A stretch of DNA of 64,000 nucleotides from NCBI GenBank assembly GCA_964472015.1, contig CAYYIP010000005.1:72292-136291 (forward strand), in the 5' to 3' direction. Under the pieces are notes generated by a model that had not been told where the DNA came from, searched no databases, and saw only the letters and a list, made by a program, of their open reading frames with translations. This document shows, piece by piece, positions 17,880-25,616 of this stretch. The DNA is from JAAYTD01 sp964472015 (lineage in GTDB: Bacteria; Bacteroidota; Ignavibacteria; Kapaibacteriales; UBA2268). Position numbers and translations under genes: made by a program. Every line of letters starts with the position of its first letter. The stretch's first letter is position 1.

Positions 17880-18947
17880 GAATGTTTTGTTTAAAGAGCT
17901 TAATTCTTGATCTTCACTCTTGACCAAATTCTTTTGTGAAAACAAAAGAATGTTTTTTGCTCCATTCAAATCAGCATTTTGTTTAATGTAACAGTCATTG
18001 CATATTAACAAATTTTGTTTTGGTCTAGATGTGTTTAAACTTCCACATTTAGAACAAGTTTTACTGGTATATGCAGGATTTATCTTTTCAATTAAAATGC
18101 CAAGATTTGAACATGAATTTTCTAAAAAATTAGAAAACATTGCGTAAGGAAAAGAATTATTTATAAGATAATTTAATTTTTTACCTTTTGATGTTTTTGA
18201 TTTTTTAGAAAAAGATTTTCTGATATTTTTCAAATCCTCTATTACCAAACAACCTATTTGGTTTAAAAATAGATATTTTGAAATATCAGAAGCTATAGAT
18301 TTGATATATCCTTTAGACCATTTTTCTATATATTTAATATTTTTATGTTTTCTGTAATTTAATTTCTTATGAATATAAGATTTTAAATTAAATTTCTTTC
18401 CATCAGATAGATAAATATTTTTAAGATTTATATCTAAAGCTAATTTATTAGAATTAATAGGTATTATATCATCTATTTCACAATTAAAAAATACTTTAAA
18501 ATATTTAAAATTATTTTTAGGTATAATTTCTATTCTTTTAATTTTATTACATTTTTTGAGTTTTTCGATTATTCTTTTTCCTTCTAGTGGAAAATTGGTT
18601 TTAAAAAATCTTAAAAAACAATTAAAATATTTATTATTATCAAACTTCAAATTAAAAGATTGATAATCTAAGATTATAGGAACTTTAATTTTTTTCAATT
18701 TCTTATTTTTAACAGATGACAGAACTTTATCTCTAACTTGTTGTAATAATTTAGAATTTAATTTTGGATATTTGTTTCTAAGAACAAAATAAGTATTTTT
18801 ATGAATTTCTGTAATTCTATATTCTTTATTTGTTTTAACATAATCTAGAATAAAATCGGAAACTTCTTGACAATCATTAAAAATGGATTTTAACATTTCC
18901 ATTTTTCTTTTATTTCCAACTAGATTCAAAGAATATGTTTTGATCAT
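17862..18947 (-). CDS. tnpB: TnpB RNA-guided nuclease (IS605 OrfB)
   Basis: 361-residue TnpB. All RuvC residues are present: Asp172 in LALDINLKNI, Glu237 in LVIEDLKNIR and Asp326 in QNADLNGAKNIL. The zinc ribbon has Cys298/Cys301 (TCSKCGS) and Cys316/Cys319 (ICNDC). The motif at Asp172 is D-I-N rather than the commoner D-x-G. The protein is at the short end for the family. TnpB uses an RNA made from the element's right end to cut DNA beside a target motif, favouring IS retention. It starts 1 nt after the tnpA stop. Catalytic integrity suggests it is active. Confidence 0.95.
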   Translation of the reverse strand: MIKTYSLNLVGNKRKMEMLKSIFNDCQEVSDFILDYVKTNKEYRITEIHKNTYFVLRNKYPKLNSKLLQQVRDKVLSSVKNKKLKKIKVPIILDYQSFNLKFDNNKYFNCFLRFFKTNFPLEGKRIIEKLKKCNKIKRIEIIPKNNFKYFKVFFNCEIDDIIPINSNKLALDINLKNIYLSDGKKFNLKSYIHKKLNYRKHKNIKYIEKWSKGYIKSIASDISKYLFLNQIGCLVIEDLKNIRKSFSKKSKTSKGKKLNYLINNSFPYAMFSNFLENSCSNLGILIEKINPAYTSKTCSKCGSLNTSRPKQNLLICNDCYIKQNADLNGAKNILLFSQKNLVKSEDQELSSLNKTFEAVVL

Positions 18948-18948
18948 A

Positions 18949-19335
18949 TCAGATACCTTTATCTTCTTGATTATTAATATATTCTAATATTTTATCTTTT
19001 GAAACACTTCCAATTGATGATACAAAATATCCAGATGACCAAAAACCAGAATTCCAATAATAATTATTTCTAATATTGGGAAAATTTTTAAAAATATTAT
19101 AAGATGATATAACTTTTAAATTTCTAATAACAGATGAAATAGAATAAGTTGGTAATAATTCTAAACAAACATGAATATGTTCCGGTTCAACATCAAAAGC
19201 TAGAATTTTATAATTATATTTAGAACAAATATTCAAAATTTGATTTTCAAGAAAAAGTTTTAAATCATTTTGTAAAATTCTTTTTCTATATTTTGTACAA
19301 AATACAATATGATATTTTAATTCAGATTTAAACAT
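18949..19335 (-). CDS. tnpA: TnpA Y1 transposase (IS200-like)
   Basis: 128-residue single-strand DNA transposase of the HUH/Y1 type. The metal-binding HIH is at 53-55 (VEPEHIHVCLEL) and the catalytic Tyr is in KILEYINNQ (Tyr119). The 'FWSSGYFVSSIGSVS' stretch is characteristic of the family. Length is slightly below the usual 130-155. Its ATG overlaps the stop of the upstream 48-aa gene (TAATG), so the two are coupled. It excises and inserts the element as a single-strand circle guided by the end hairpins. Confidence 0.95.
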   Translation of the reverse strand: MFKSELKYHIVFCTKYRKRILQNDLKLFLENQILNICSKYNYKILAFDVEPEHIHVCLELLPTYSISSVIRNLKVISSYNIFKNFPNIRNNYYWNSGFWSSGYFVSSIGSVSKDKILEYINNQEDKGI

Positions 19336-19481
19336 TAAAAATATTCCTTTATAATAGATTCAATTATTAAATCTTGAATAGTGAACTTTTTACTTTCTTC
19401 AATTGTTCTCATAGCTGCTATTTTTTCAAGTTGAATAATTTGTTCATTTGATAATTTTAAAAATATTTGTTTAAATTTCAT
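19335..19481 (-). CDS. small ribbon-helix-helix-like protein in the IS
   Basis: 48-residue protein (MKFKQIFLKLSNEQIIQLEK start) with the layout of a RHH/CopG domain: a short beta strand KQIFLKLS, then two helices ending in TIQDLIIESIIKEYF. It overlaps tnpA by one base. Because it lies inside the left-end hairpin boundary it travels with the IS. It may repress tnpA; this is inference. No strong SD is visible. Confidence 0.55.
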   Translation of the reverse strand: MKFKQIFLKLSNEQIIQLEKIAAMRTIEESKKFTIQDLIIESIIKEYF

Positions 19482-19545
19482 AGAAAATATCCTTTAATAT
19501 TTTTATATTTTGTTCTAACAATTTTTAAGATTAGTTCAAATTCAT

Positions 19546-19568
19546 CCTTGGGTCTAAAGACCTCAAGG
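19546..19568 (-). repeat. IS left-end hairpin
   Basis: CCTTG-GGTC-TAAA-GACC-T-CAAGG, a nine-pair stem with a single bulged T and a TAAA loop, typical of the subterminal palindromes recognised by IS200/IS605 TnpA. It shares the TCTAAAGA core with the right end. Confidence 0.7.
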
Positions 19569-19674
19569 TTTTCTTTGAACAGAATATTATAAAAATGAAT
19601 TAAAAGATATAAAATAATTGAAAAAAAAAGATTCTAGAATACGATAAAAGTTAATTTAAAAAGGGAGATATGAA

Positions 19675-20364
19675 TTGAGATTTATTAAACCAAGTTACAA
19701 AATAATAGATCCTTTAAATCCAGAATATATTATAAGAAAAATTGAAAAATGTGGAAGAATTTGTTATAAATCTGACGAATCAGATGAATTTGAAAAAGCA
19801 AAAGAATTTGTTAGAAAAAGAATAGAAACTAAACATGATTCAATTATAGAGCATTTTTCATTTTCTGTAATTTTTATTATTGATAGAGGTATATCTCATG
19901 AAATGGTAAGACATCGTTTGGCTAGTTTTTCACAAGAAAGCACGCGATACGTTAATTTTTGTAAAAATAAATTTGGTAATCAATTAACATTTATTATACC
20001 CGAATGGCTTCCTGATTTAGAAGAAGGAGAATATTATTATAATATAAGTAATGAAGTGTGTCATGATAAAAAACCTTTTGTTATAGACGAAATTACATCA
20101 AAATTTATAAAAGAATTATTAGAAATTGAAAATTTATACATGACATTAATTAAAAATGGTTGGACTCCTGAAAAAGCAAGATATATTCTTCCAAATGGTA
20201 TAAAAACAGAAATTGTTGTTACTGCAAATCTTAGGGAATGGAGACATATTTTAAAATTGAGAACTGAAGTTTACTCTCATCCACAAATGAGAGAAATAAT
20301 GAGACCTTTAGTATCTGAATTAAAATCTAAAATACCTATTATTTTTGATGATATCGAATATTAA
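19675..20364 (+). CDS. thyX: flavin-dependent thymidylate synthase ThyX
   Basis: 229-residue ThyX with the diagnostic RHRx7S motif (R79-H-R-LASFSQE-S89) and upstream HDSIIEHFSFSV. It makes dTMP from dUMP using methylene-tetrahydrofolate, FAD and NADPH, supplying thymidine for the AT-rich genome. TTG start with GGGAG upstream; an ATG at 19669 is followed at once by a stop in its frame. It is the first gene of a co-directional run after the IS. Confidence 0.95.
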   Translation: MRFIKPSYKIIDPLNPEYIIRKIEKCGRICYKSDESDEFEKAKEFVRKRIETKHDSIIEHFSFSVIFIIDRGISHEMVRHRLASFSQESTRYVNFCKNKFGNQLTFIIPEWLPDLEEGEYYYNISNEVCHDKKPFVIDEITSKFIKELLEIENLYMTLIKNGWTPEKARYILPNGIKTEIVVTANLREWRHILKLRTEVYSHPQMREIMRPLVSELKSKIPIIFDDIEY

Positions 20365-20390
20365 AGAATTAATTGAGGGGGTATATATCA

Positions 20391-21029
20391 ATGAGAGAAT
20401 ATCATAAAATTCATAATATATTTAAAAGAAATCCAGAAACAAATAATAAGACATTTCTTCTAGGTCAATGGTCTTTACCTGAATTTGACTTTTTACAAAA
20501 TAATCCATGGATTTTTACTGAAAAAGTAGATGGAACAAATATTCGTGTTATATGGAATCATGAAAATAAAAAAATAAAATTTGATGGTAAAACAGACACA
20601 TCACAGATTCCAATAAAATTATTTACAAAACTTACAGAGATGTTTACTATTGAATTAATGGAAAAAGTTTTTCCACAAACCTCATTATGTCTTTATGGGG
20701 AAGGATATGGATCAGGAATTCAAACAGGTGGCAAATATCGAAAAGATCAAAGTTTTGTTTTGTTTGATGTTCTTGTTGGAAGGTGGTGGTTACAAAGAAA
20801 AGATATTGAAGAAATATCTTCAAATTTAAATATAGATATTGTACCTATAGTTGGGGAAGGAACTTTGTTTGATGGTATTGATTTAGTTAAAAATGGTTTT
20901 AATTCTAAATGGGGTAATTTTATAGCAGAAGGCATTGTTGCAAAACCGAAAGTTGAATTATTTTCTCGAAATGGATCAAGAATTGTAGCTAAAATAAAAT
21001 ACAAAGATTTTAATCTAAAAGGAGAATAA
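20391..21029 (+). CDS. RNA ligase, nucleotidyltransferase family
   Basis: 212-residue ligase related to the T4 Rnl2/DRB0094-type group: adenylation motif I EKVDGTNIRV (Lys45), LYGEGYGSGIQ (motif III region), FVLFDVLVGRWWL (IIIa), AEGIVAKPK (IV) and IVAKIKYKDF (V). All nucleotidyltransferase motifs are present. Phage RNA ligases reseal nicked RNA such as cleaved tRNAs. An in-frame TTG at 20373 lies within the SD (GAGGGGG), so the ATG at 20391 is used. Confidence 0.9.
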   Translation: MREYHKIHNIFKRNPETNNKTFLLGQWSLPEFDFLQNNPWIFTEKVDGTNIRVIWNHENKKIKFDGKTDTSQIPIKLFTKLTEMFTIELMEKVFPQTSLCLYGEGYGSGIQTGGKYRKDQSFVLFDVLVGRWWLQRKDIEEISSNLNIDIVPIVGEGTLFDGIDLVKNGFNSKWGNFIAEGIVAKPKVELFSRNGSRIVAKIKYKDFNLKGE

Positions 21030-21030
21030 A

Positions 21031-21507
21031 GTGAATATTATTATTGCTCCTCATTTTGATGATGAAATTATTGGATGTTTTGAATTAATAATTAATCCTG
21101 ATTTTAAATGTAATATTATTTATACTCATATAGAATATGATCAAAGATTACATGAATCTAAAAATTTAAAAGATGTTTTACCTAATATAGAGAAACAATC
21201 TGTAAATAGATTTTTACAACCATGTTCATTTTTACTTGATAAAAATGCAACATTTTATTTTCCTGATCCAATTTATGAGACACACCCGGATCATAGGGAA
21301 ATCGGTTCAATTGGTGAAAAATTATTAAGAAATGGTTCAAATGTTATTTTTTACTCTATAAATATGAAAGCTCCTTATATTCATAAAACTAAAAATCCAC
21401 AAGATAAAGAATTTTTATTAGATCATATTTATCCAAGTCAAAATGATCTATGGAAATATGAAAAAATATTTATTTTATTTGAGGGTAGATGTAAATGGTT
21501 AATTTAA
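21031..21507 (+). CDS. PIG-L/LmbE-family deacetylase
   Basis: 158-residue protein starting MNIIIAPHFDDEIIG, a variant of the PIG-L zinc motif (PHPDDE), with the second motif THPDHREIG about residue 88. PIG-L enzymes remove N-acetyl groups from GlcNAc-type substrates. It is shorter than typical (220+ aa). GTG start with AAAAGGAG, right behind the RNA ligase and before a glycosyltransferase, so a role in making a deacetylated sugar is plausible. Confidence 0.85.
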   Translation: MNIIIAPHFDDEIIGCFELIINPDFKCNIIYTHIEYDQRLHESKNLKDVLPNIEKQSVNRFLQPCSFLLDKNATFYFPDPIYETHPDHREIGSIGEKLLRNGSNVIFYSINMKAPYIHKTKNPQDKEFLLDHIYPSQNDLWKYEKIFILFEGRCKWLI

Positions 21508-21524
21508 AAATAATTTCGGGGTCG

Positions 21525-21618
21525 TGTGAATTATTAAATTAATTCACATTTCACACCGTGAGTGAGGGTAAGTGAATATCTATTTTAAAATAGATAGAAA
21601 TTCTCACTCTTTTTTTTG
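21525..21618 (+). ncRNA. pseudoknot-like structured RNA, copy 1
   Basis: Leader element between the PIG-L and glycosyltransferase genes. P1: 21525-21533 with 21540-21548. P2: TTCAC+ACC (21550-21557) with GGT+AA bulge+GTGAA (21567-21576). P3: a 20-nt palindrome at 21577-21596. The P2 loop GAGTGAG (21560-21566) is perfectly complementary to CTCACTC (21603-21609), followed by eight T. Copy 2 at 22680 keeps the loop, AA bulge and pairing while the helices change with compensation. Either a pseudoknot or a switch between P2 and a terminator stem is possible. Confidence 0.7.
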
Positions 21619-21647
21619 TAAAATTTTTAAAAATGTATGGAGAAAAC

Positions 21648-22574
21648 ATGTCTGAAATTATTTATGTTCCCCAATTTCCAACAAAAATGAGATATCAAGA
21701 ATGGCATTATCTGACTATTAAAAATGCCTTTGATAAAAATTTTAAATCTGTATTTACATTAGGCGAAATAAAAGAAAATGTTATAAATGATAGAAGAAAT
21801 GAAATGTTTTCTCCTATAAATTCAGCTATAGAATTTGAACTTTCTCAAATAAAACAATTTTTAAATTTAGATACAAAAAAAATAGATTATTTATATTTAA
21901 ATGATTTATCATTTCCTGGATTATTTTCAAATATTTTACATCATAAAAAAACAAAAAAAATGTTTGTATATGTTCATGGAACTTCAAAAAATAGATTTGA
22001 TTATTTTGAAAAAGATAGGAAATCAAAATGGCTTGTTGAAACAGGTCAATCAAAATTATTTGATAAAATATTTGTTGGATCTAAATATCATGCAAATAAA
22101 TTAAAATGGAAAAATATTGAAGTTATTGGTTTACCGATTCCACCTTATCCTTTTTTTAATAAAGAAAAAATATATGATATTATATCTGTAGCTAGACCTT
22201 GTAAACAAAAAATAACAAAATCAGTTGAAAATGAAGTTGAAAAAATATTTGGAAAAATAAAAAGAAATAATAATAATTCTTGGAAAGAATATTATGAATT
22301 TTTATCACAAAGTAAAATATTATTAATAACAGGTAAAGAAGATACATTTAATTATAGTATACTTGAAGCTATTTTAAATAATACTATTGTTTTAGCTCCT
22401 AACAAATGTTCATATCCTGAGTTATTACCAAAAGAATATATTTATAATACAAGTGAAGAATTGATTGAGAAAATTAATTATTATATAATTAATTATAATG
22501 ATGTTCCTAAATTAAAAAATTGGGATCTTATTTCAAATTTTTATGATAATTTAATATCAATTTTAAACATGTGA
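21648..22574 (+). CDS. GT-B glycosyltransferase
   Basis: 308-residue protein resembling GT4-type glycosyltransferases. The N-terminal half ends with KKMFVYVHGTSKNRFDYF (about 103-121). The C-terminal half has IISVARPCKQK, a LSQSKILLITGKEDTFNYSILEAI region with the EDTFNYSILEAI acidic motif of retaining GT-B enzymes, and LAPNKCSYPELLP. It transfers a sugar to an unknown acceptor (virion, DNA or glycan). ATG 21648 with GGAG upstream is preferred to the in-frame ATG at 21633. Structured RNA copies lie immediately 5' and 3'. Confidence 0.8.
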   Translation: MSEIIYVPQFPTKMRYQEWHYLTIKNAFDKNFKSVFTLGEIKENVINDRRNEMFSPINSAIEFELSQIKQFLNLDTKKIDYLYLNDLSFPGLFSNILHHKKTKKMFVYVHGTSKNRFDYFEKDRKSKWLVETGQSKLFDKIFVGSKYHANKLKWKNIEVIGLPIPPYPFFNKEKIYDIISVARPCKQKITKSVENEVEKIFGKIKRNNNNSWKEYYEFLSQSKILLITGKEDTFNYSILEAILNNTIVLAPNKCSYPELLPKEYIYNTSEELIEKINYYIINYNDVPKLKNWDLISNFYDNLISILNM

Positions 22575-22576
22575 TA

Positions 22577-22597
22577 TCTATATATATTAATATTTGA
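22577..22597 (+). promoter_or_regulatory. repeated promoter-like element, copy B
   Basis: CTATATATATTAATATTTGA, the same variant 3' half as copy C at 32341. It starts immediately after the glycosyltransferase stop, ~300 nt upstream of the kinase-methyltransferase gene and ahead of RNA copy 2. Confidence 0.65.
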
Positions 22598-22679
22598 AAA
22601 TAAAACATCAATGTGTATTTCTTTAAAAATTTAAATATACAAACCTCCTAAGCTGCTTTTAGATATTCAATGAGCCTAT

Positions 22680-22790
22680 TTTACATTTGTTAAATTTCTC
22701 CTCTTTCCAAATGTAAATATTTTACCCCGTGAGTGAGGGGAAGTAAAAGTAAAACACCTCTAAATGGTGTTTTATGGCTTATACTCACTC
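22680..22790 (+). ncRNA. pseudoknot-like structured RNA, copy 2
   Basis: P1: TTTACATTTG/CAAATGTAAA (22680-22689, 22708-22717). P2: TTTTAC+CCC (22720-22728) with GGG+AA bulge+GTAAAA (22738-22748). P3: AAAACACC/GGTGTTTT (22751-22758, 22766-22773). Loop GAGTGAG (22731-22737) pairs with CTCACTC (22784-22790). Compared with copy 1, P1, lower P2 and P3 differ in sequence but keep pairing. CCGTGAGTGAGGG, the AA bulge and CTCACTC are unchanged. It lies ~105 nt upstream of the kinase-methyltransferase gene. Confidence 0.7.
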
Positions 22791-22895
22791 AACTTTTTTA
22801 ATTAAAAAATAATTTTTTAATTCTATTAATATTATTTTTTTGCTTAAAAAACATAATTAATTTAGAACAAAAAGTAAAATGAGGAGTTTAAAGAT

Positions 22896-24080
22896 TTGAA
22901 AAATCTAAATTCAAATCAATCATCTATAACTATATATGATAATTATATAGAAAAAAAATATAAAGATAATATTATAAATTCTTTTTCATCTATTGGACAT
23001 GAAATTTTATGTATGAATATTTTTAAATGTAAATATAGTCCAAAAATAATATCTATAAATTTTGAAAATAAATCTTATAAAATGAAAAAATATGATATTG
23101 TTTTAGGTAATACAAAAAGGATTAATGAAGAAAATATAAGAAAAATATTATTCATGATAACAATAGAAGAATTATTTAAACAATTTGATGAAATTATTAA
23201 TTTTTTAAATAATTTTGGTTTAAATCATAGAGATATAAATCCTGGAAATTTAATTTTTTCTAAAAAAGAACGAGTTATAAAATTAATTGATTTTTATTGG
23301 TGTAATACATCAACAATAAAAATAAAAGATCCTCCAGTGAAGATAAATGGTACATATGGAACAGATGATAAAAAAGCTATTGAAAAAATTAAAAATCAAA
23401 TTAGTATAATTGACGAATCGCTACAGGAATCAATACAAGATATTAAAAAAGAAATTCAAAATTTTGGATTAATTTATTATAATGGTTCATCTAAACATCA
23501 AGGTAAATCTTATTCAAAAATAGATATTCCTTATTTTAATTCCGTTTCATATCATAAAAATACTTCAAATGAATATAAAGAAATTAAATCAAATTTAAAT
23601 CTTCACCCTAGAACATTTTTAGATATTGGTTGTGCAACTGGCTATACAACTTTTAATTTATTAAAAGATTTTTCAATTAATCAAGGTATTTCTTATGAAG
23701 CAGATCCTGTTGTTTTTAAATTTCTTTTGAATATTAAAAAAAATTTTTGTTTAGATAATCTTGAATTTATTAATGGTGTTACACCCAAAACAATTTTTCC
23801 CAAATCTGATTTAGTAATTTGTATGAATGTTCATATGTGGTTACATAAAGAATTTGGAGATAAATCTGATAATATAATTAAAAATTTAATATTGTCAACA
23901 AAAGAAATGTTTTTTCAAACTGCTGGTGCTGAAAGTCAAGGAATGTATACTATTAAAAAATTAATATCAAAAGAAATAATTCAAGATTATTTAATTAATC
24001 TTGGTGGAACAAATGTTCAATTTTTAAGATCAACTAAATATCATGGTGGTTTAAGACATTTGTTTAAAATATGGAAATGA
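22896..24080 (+). CDS. kinase-like/methyltransferase fusion protein
   Basis: 394-residue two-domain protein. Residues ~1-140 look like a small protein/aminoglycoside-kinase fold: the catalytic loop LNHRDINPGNLIF (His111, Asp113, Asn118) and metal-binding KLIDFYW (Asp132). The N-lobe is short, with no obvious Gly loop. Residues ~225-394 are a class I SAM methyltransferase (FLDIGCATGYTTFNLL; later DLVICMNVHMW). A similar pairing, in reverse order, occurs in WbdD-type glycan chain terminators. With the adjacent glycosyltransferase and deacetylase it may cap or modify a sugar. TTG start with GAGGAG upstream. Confidence 0.75.
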   Translation: MKNLNSNQSSITIYDNYIEKKYKDNIINSFSSIGHEILCMNIFKCKYSPKIISINFENKSYKMKKYDIVLGNTKRINEENIRKILFMITIEELFKQFDEIINFLNNFGLNHRDINPGNLIFSKKERVIKLIDFYWCNTSTIKIKDPPVKINGTYGTDDKKAIEKIKNQISIIDESLQESIQDIKKEIQNFGLIYYNGSSKHQGKSYSKIDIPYFNSVSYHKNTSNEYKEIKSNLNLHPRTFLDIGCATGYTTFNLLKDFSINQGISYEADPVVFKFLLNIKKNFCLDNLEFINGVTPKTIFPKSDLVICMNVHMWLHKEFGDKSDNIIKNLILSTKEMFFQTAGAESQGMYTIKKLISKEIIQDYLINLGGTNVQFLRSTKYHGGLRHLFKIWK

Positions 24081-24109
24081 TAATTCAGTTAATTATATAG
24101 GAGAAAAAA

Positions 24110-24625
24110 ATGAAAAAGAAAATAATTGAACTTTTAGAAAAAAAATTAAAAAGTGAATTAGAATCAATTTTTGCAATAGATAGTTTTCCAGGTAGTAATA
24201 AAATTACAGACAAAAAAGAAAAAGAGTTAGAAGAATCGAATGAAATTAATAATGAAAAATTATCTATTTTAATTGATTTTGATGGTCCTATCCATAAATA
24301 TTCTAAAGAATATTATGATGGGAGTATTTATGATGAACCAACATCTGGTGTAAAAGAAGCAATTGATAATTTAAGAAAATATTTTGAAATCATTATTTTT
24401 ACAGCAAGAATAAGTTTAAAAGCAAATAATAATGATAAAGAAAAAGTAAAACAATCTTTAAAAGATATTGAAGAATATTTAAAAAAATATAATATTTATT
24501 ATGATAAAATAACATGCATCAAAACACCAGCTGTTGTTTATATTGACGATAAAGCTATTCATTTTGATGATTGGCCAAAAACATTATTCATTTTACAGAA
24601 ATTTTTAAAAAAAATTAAAATTTAA
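24110..24625 (+). CDS. HAD-superfamily hydrolase
   Basis: 171-residue protein with a coiled N-terminal ~55 residues and a HAD domain: ILIDFDGPIH (motif I, DxDG), IIIFTAR (motif II Thr/Ser position) and VVYIDDKAIHFDDW (motif IV). The absence of a clear separate Lys motif makes the substrate uncertain; related phage proteins act as nucleotide or sugar phosphatases. SD AGGAG. It ends the 19.7-24.6 kb run. Confidence 0.8.
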   Translation: MKKKIIELLEKKLKSELESIFAIDSFPGSNKITDKKEKELEESNEINNEKLSILIDFDGPIHKYSKEYYDGSIYDEPTSGVKEAIDNLRKYFEIIIFTARISLKANNNDKEKVKQSLKDIEEYLKKYNIYYDKITCIKTPAVVYIDDKAIHFDDWPKTLFILQKFLKKIKI

Positions 24626-24719
24626 AATTAATGTTCTCAATTTTTAATTAGAACAAAATAAAAATTAAAACTTTTTTAAGTAAACAAACTTTGAAGATTT
24701 AATCTTAAAGGACTTGACA

Positions 24720-24804
24720 ATAGTCCATTATGAATAAAGATTTTTTAAAAAAATCAAACTTTATGTCTATTTTCAACTTTAAAAAAGTTGAAATGATTGA
24801 CTAT
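24720..24804 (+). promoter_or_regulatory. structured leader of the tail tube gene
   Basis: Possible three-way junction. ATAGTC (24720) pairs with GACTAT (24799-24804), enclosing an ATAAAG/CTTTAT helix (24734, 24759) with an inner A/T hairpin, and a perfect 10-bp hairpin TTTCAACTTT/AAAGTTGAAA (24771-24793). It ends ~25 nt before the GGAGG SD. AT-rich sequence folds easily, so this is suggestive only. The rest of 24626-24837 holds no gene. Confidence 0.35.
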
Positions 24805-24837
24805 AATAAATAGTGATTTTTTAGGAGGAAACAAATT

Positions 24838-25554
24838 ATGAAATTTTCTTTTGCCGAACTTAATAATAATATTTTAACAAGAAAGTTTGGCGGAACTACT
24901 GTTGGTATTGCCGAACCTTATGTTACAGGTACGCATTTTATTTGGTTTGCTAAAATTCCATCCAAATTAACAGATTATACAACAAATATGAATAGCGGAA
25001 TATCTAACTCTGAACAAATTCAAAATATATTAGCAGCATCTTGTTTGAGTGTAACACCTCCAGGTGGAACATTAAACAAAATTGAATTTACAGGTTTAGG
25101 TGGGATAAGATGGTCGGTCCCTGGTAATATCGATTATGGAAACTCCGTTTCTGTTAAATTTTTAGAATTTATGAATACACCCATTTTTGATATTATGCAT
25201 GGATGGGTCAAAATGATAAGAGATTATCGAACCGGTATTACAAGTTTAATTGCCGGCGATTCAGGTGAGGGTTATTCTAAAAAAGCATATGCCGGAACTA
25301 TGTTATATTTTACAACTGCTCCAGATGCTGAAACAATTCAATATTATGTATGTTATGATGGAGTTTTTCCAACAAGAGATCCTCAAGATATGATGGGAAG
25401 TGATGTTGAATCTGTTTCAAAATTAGATATTGAAATTGAATTTAACGTAGATTATGCATGGCATGAACCTTGGGTAAAAGATAGATGTAAAGTTTTAATT
25501 AATGCCCTAAGAGCAAGTAAAGAAACAGTTGAAAATTATAGACCTGTTTCTTAA
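24838..25554 (+). CDS. tail tube protein (gp19-like)
   Basis: 238-residue protein with the pattern of contractile-phage tube subunits: an N-terminal RKFGGTTVGIAEPYVTGTHF, central GGIRWSVPGNIDYGNSVSVKF and FMNTPIFDIMHGWVKMIRDYRTG, then YYVCYDGVFPTRDPQDMMGSDVES followed by alternating beta strands DIEIEFNVDYAWH. Tube subunits stack as hexameric rings inside the sheath. By eye it is less AT-extreme than its neighbours, consistent with a highly expressed gene. Strong SD GGAGG and a structured leader. Confidence 0.85.
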   Translation: MKFSFAELNNNILTRKFGGTTVGIAEPYVTGTHFIWFAKIPSKLTDYTTNMNSGISNSEQIQNILAASCLSVTPPGGTLNKIEFTGLGGIRWSVPGNIDYGNSVSVKFLEFMNTPIFDIMHGWVKMIRDYRTGITSLIAGDSGEGYSKKAYAGTMLYFTTAPDAETIQYYVCYDGVFPTRDPQDMMGSDVESVSKLDIEIEFNVDYAWHEPWVKDRCKVLINALRASKETVENYRPVS

Positions 25555-25616
25555 TTTTTAAATTTTAAGAATTTTTAAACATTTAAAACGAATACGTAAA
25601 TAAAAAGGAGATAAAT

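Larger units (their letters stand above)
17836..19568 (-). mobile_element. IS200/IS605-family insertion sequence
   Basis: A complete-looking element on the minus strand: left-end hairpin (19546-19568), a small RHH-like gene, tnpA, tnpB and right-end hairpin (17843-17879). The order tnpA-tnpB in the same direction with subterminal hairpins and no inverted terminal repeats is typical of the family. Exact cleavage points and the target tetra- or pentanucleotide could not be fixed by eye. It sits between a hypothetical gene and thyX, disrupting neither. Confidence 0.85.
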
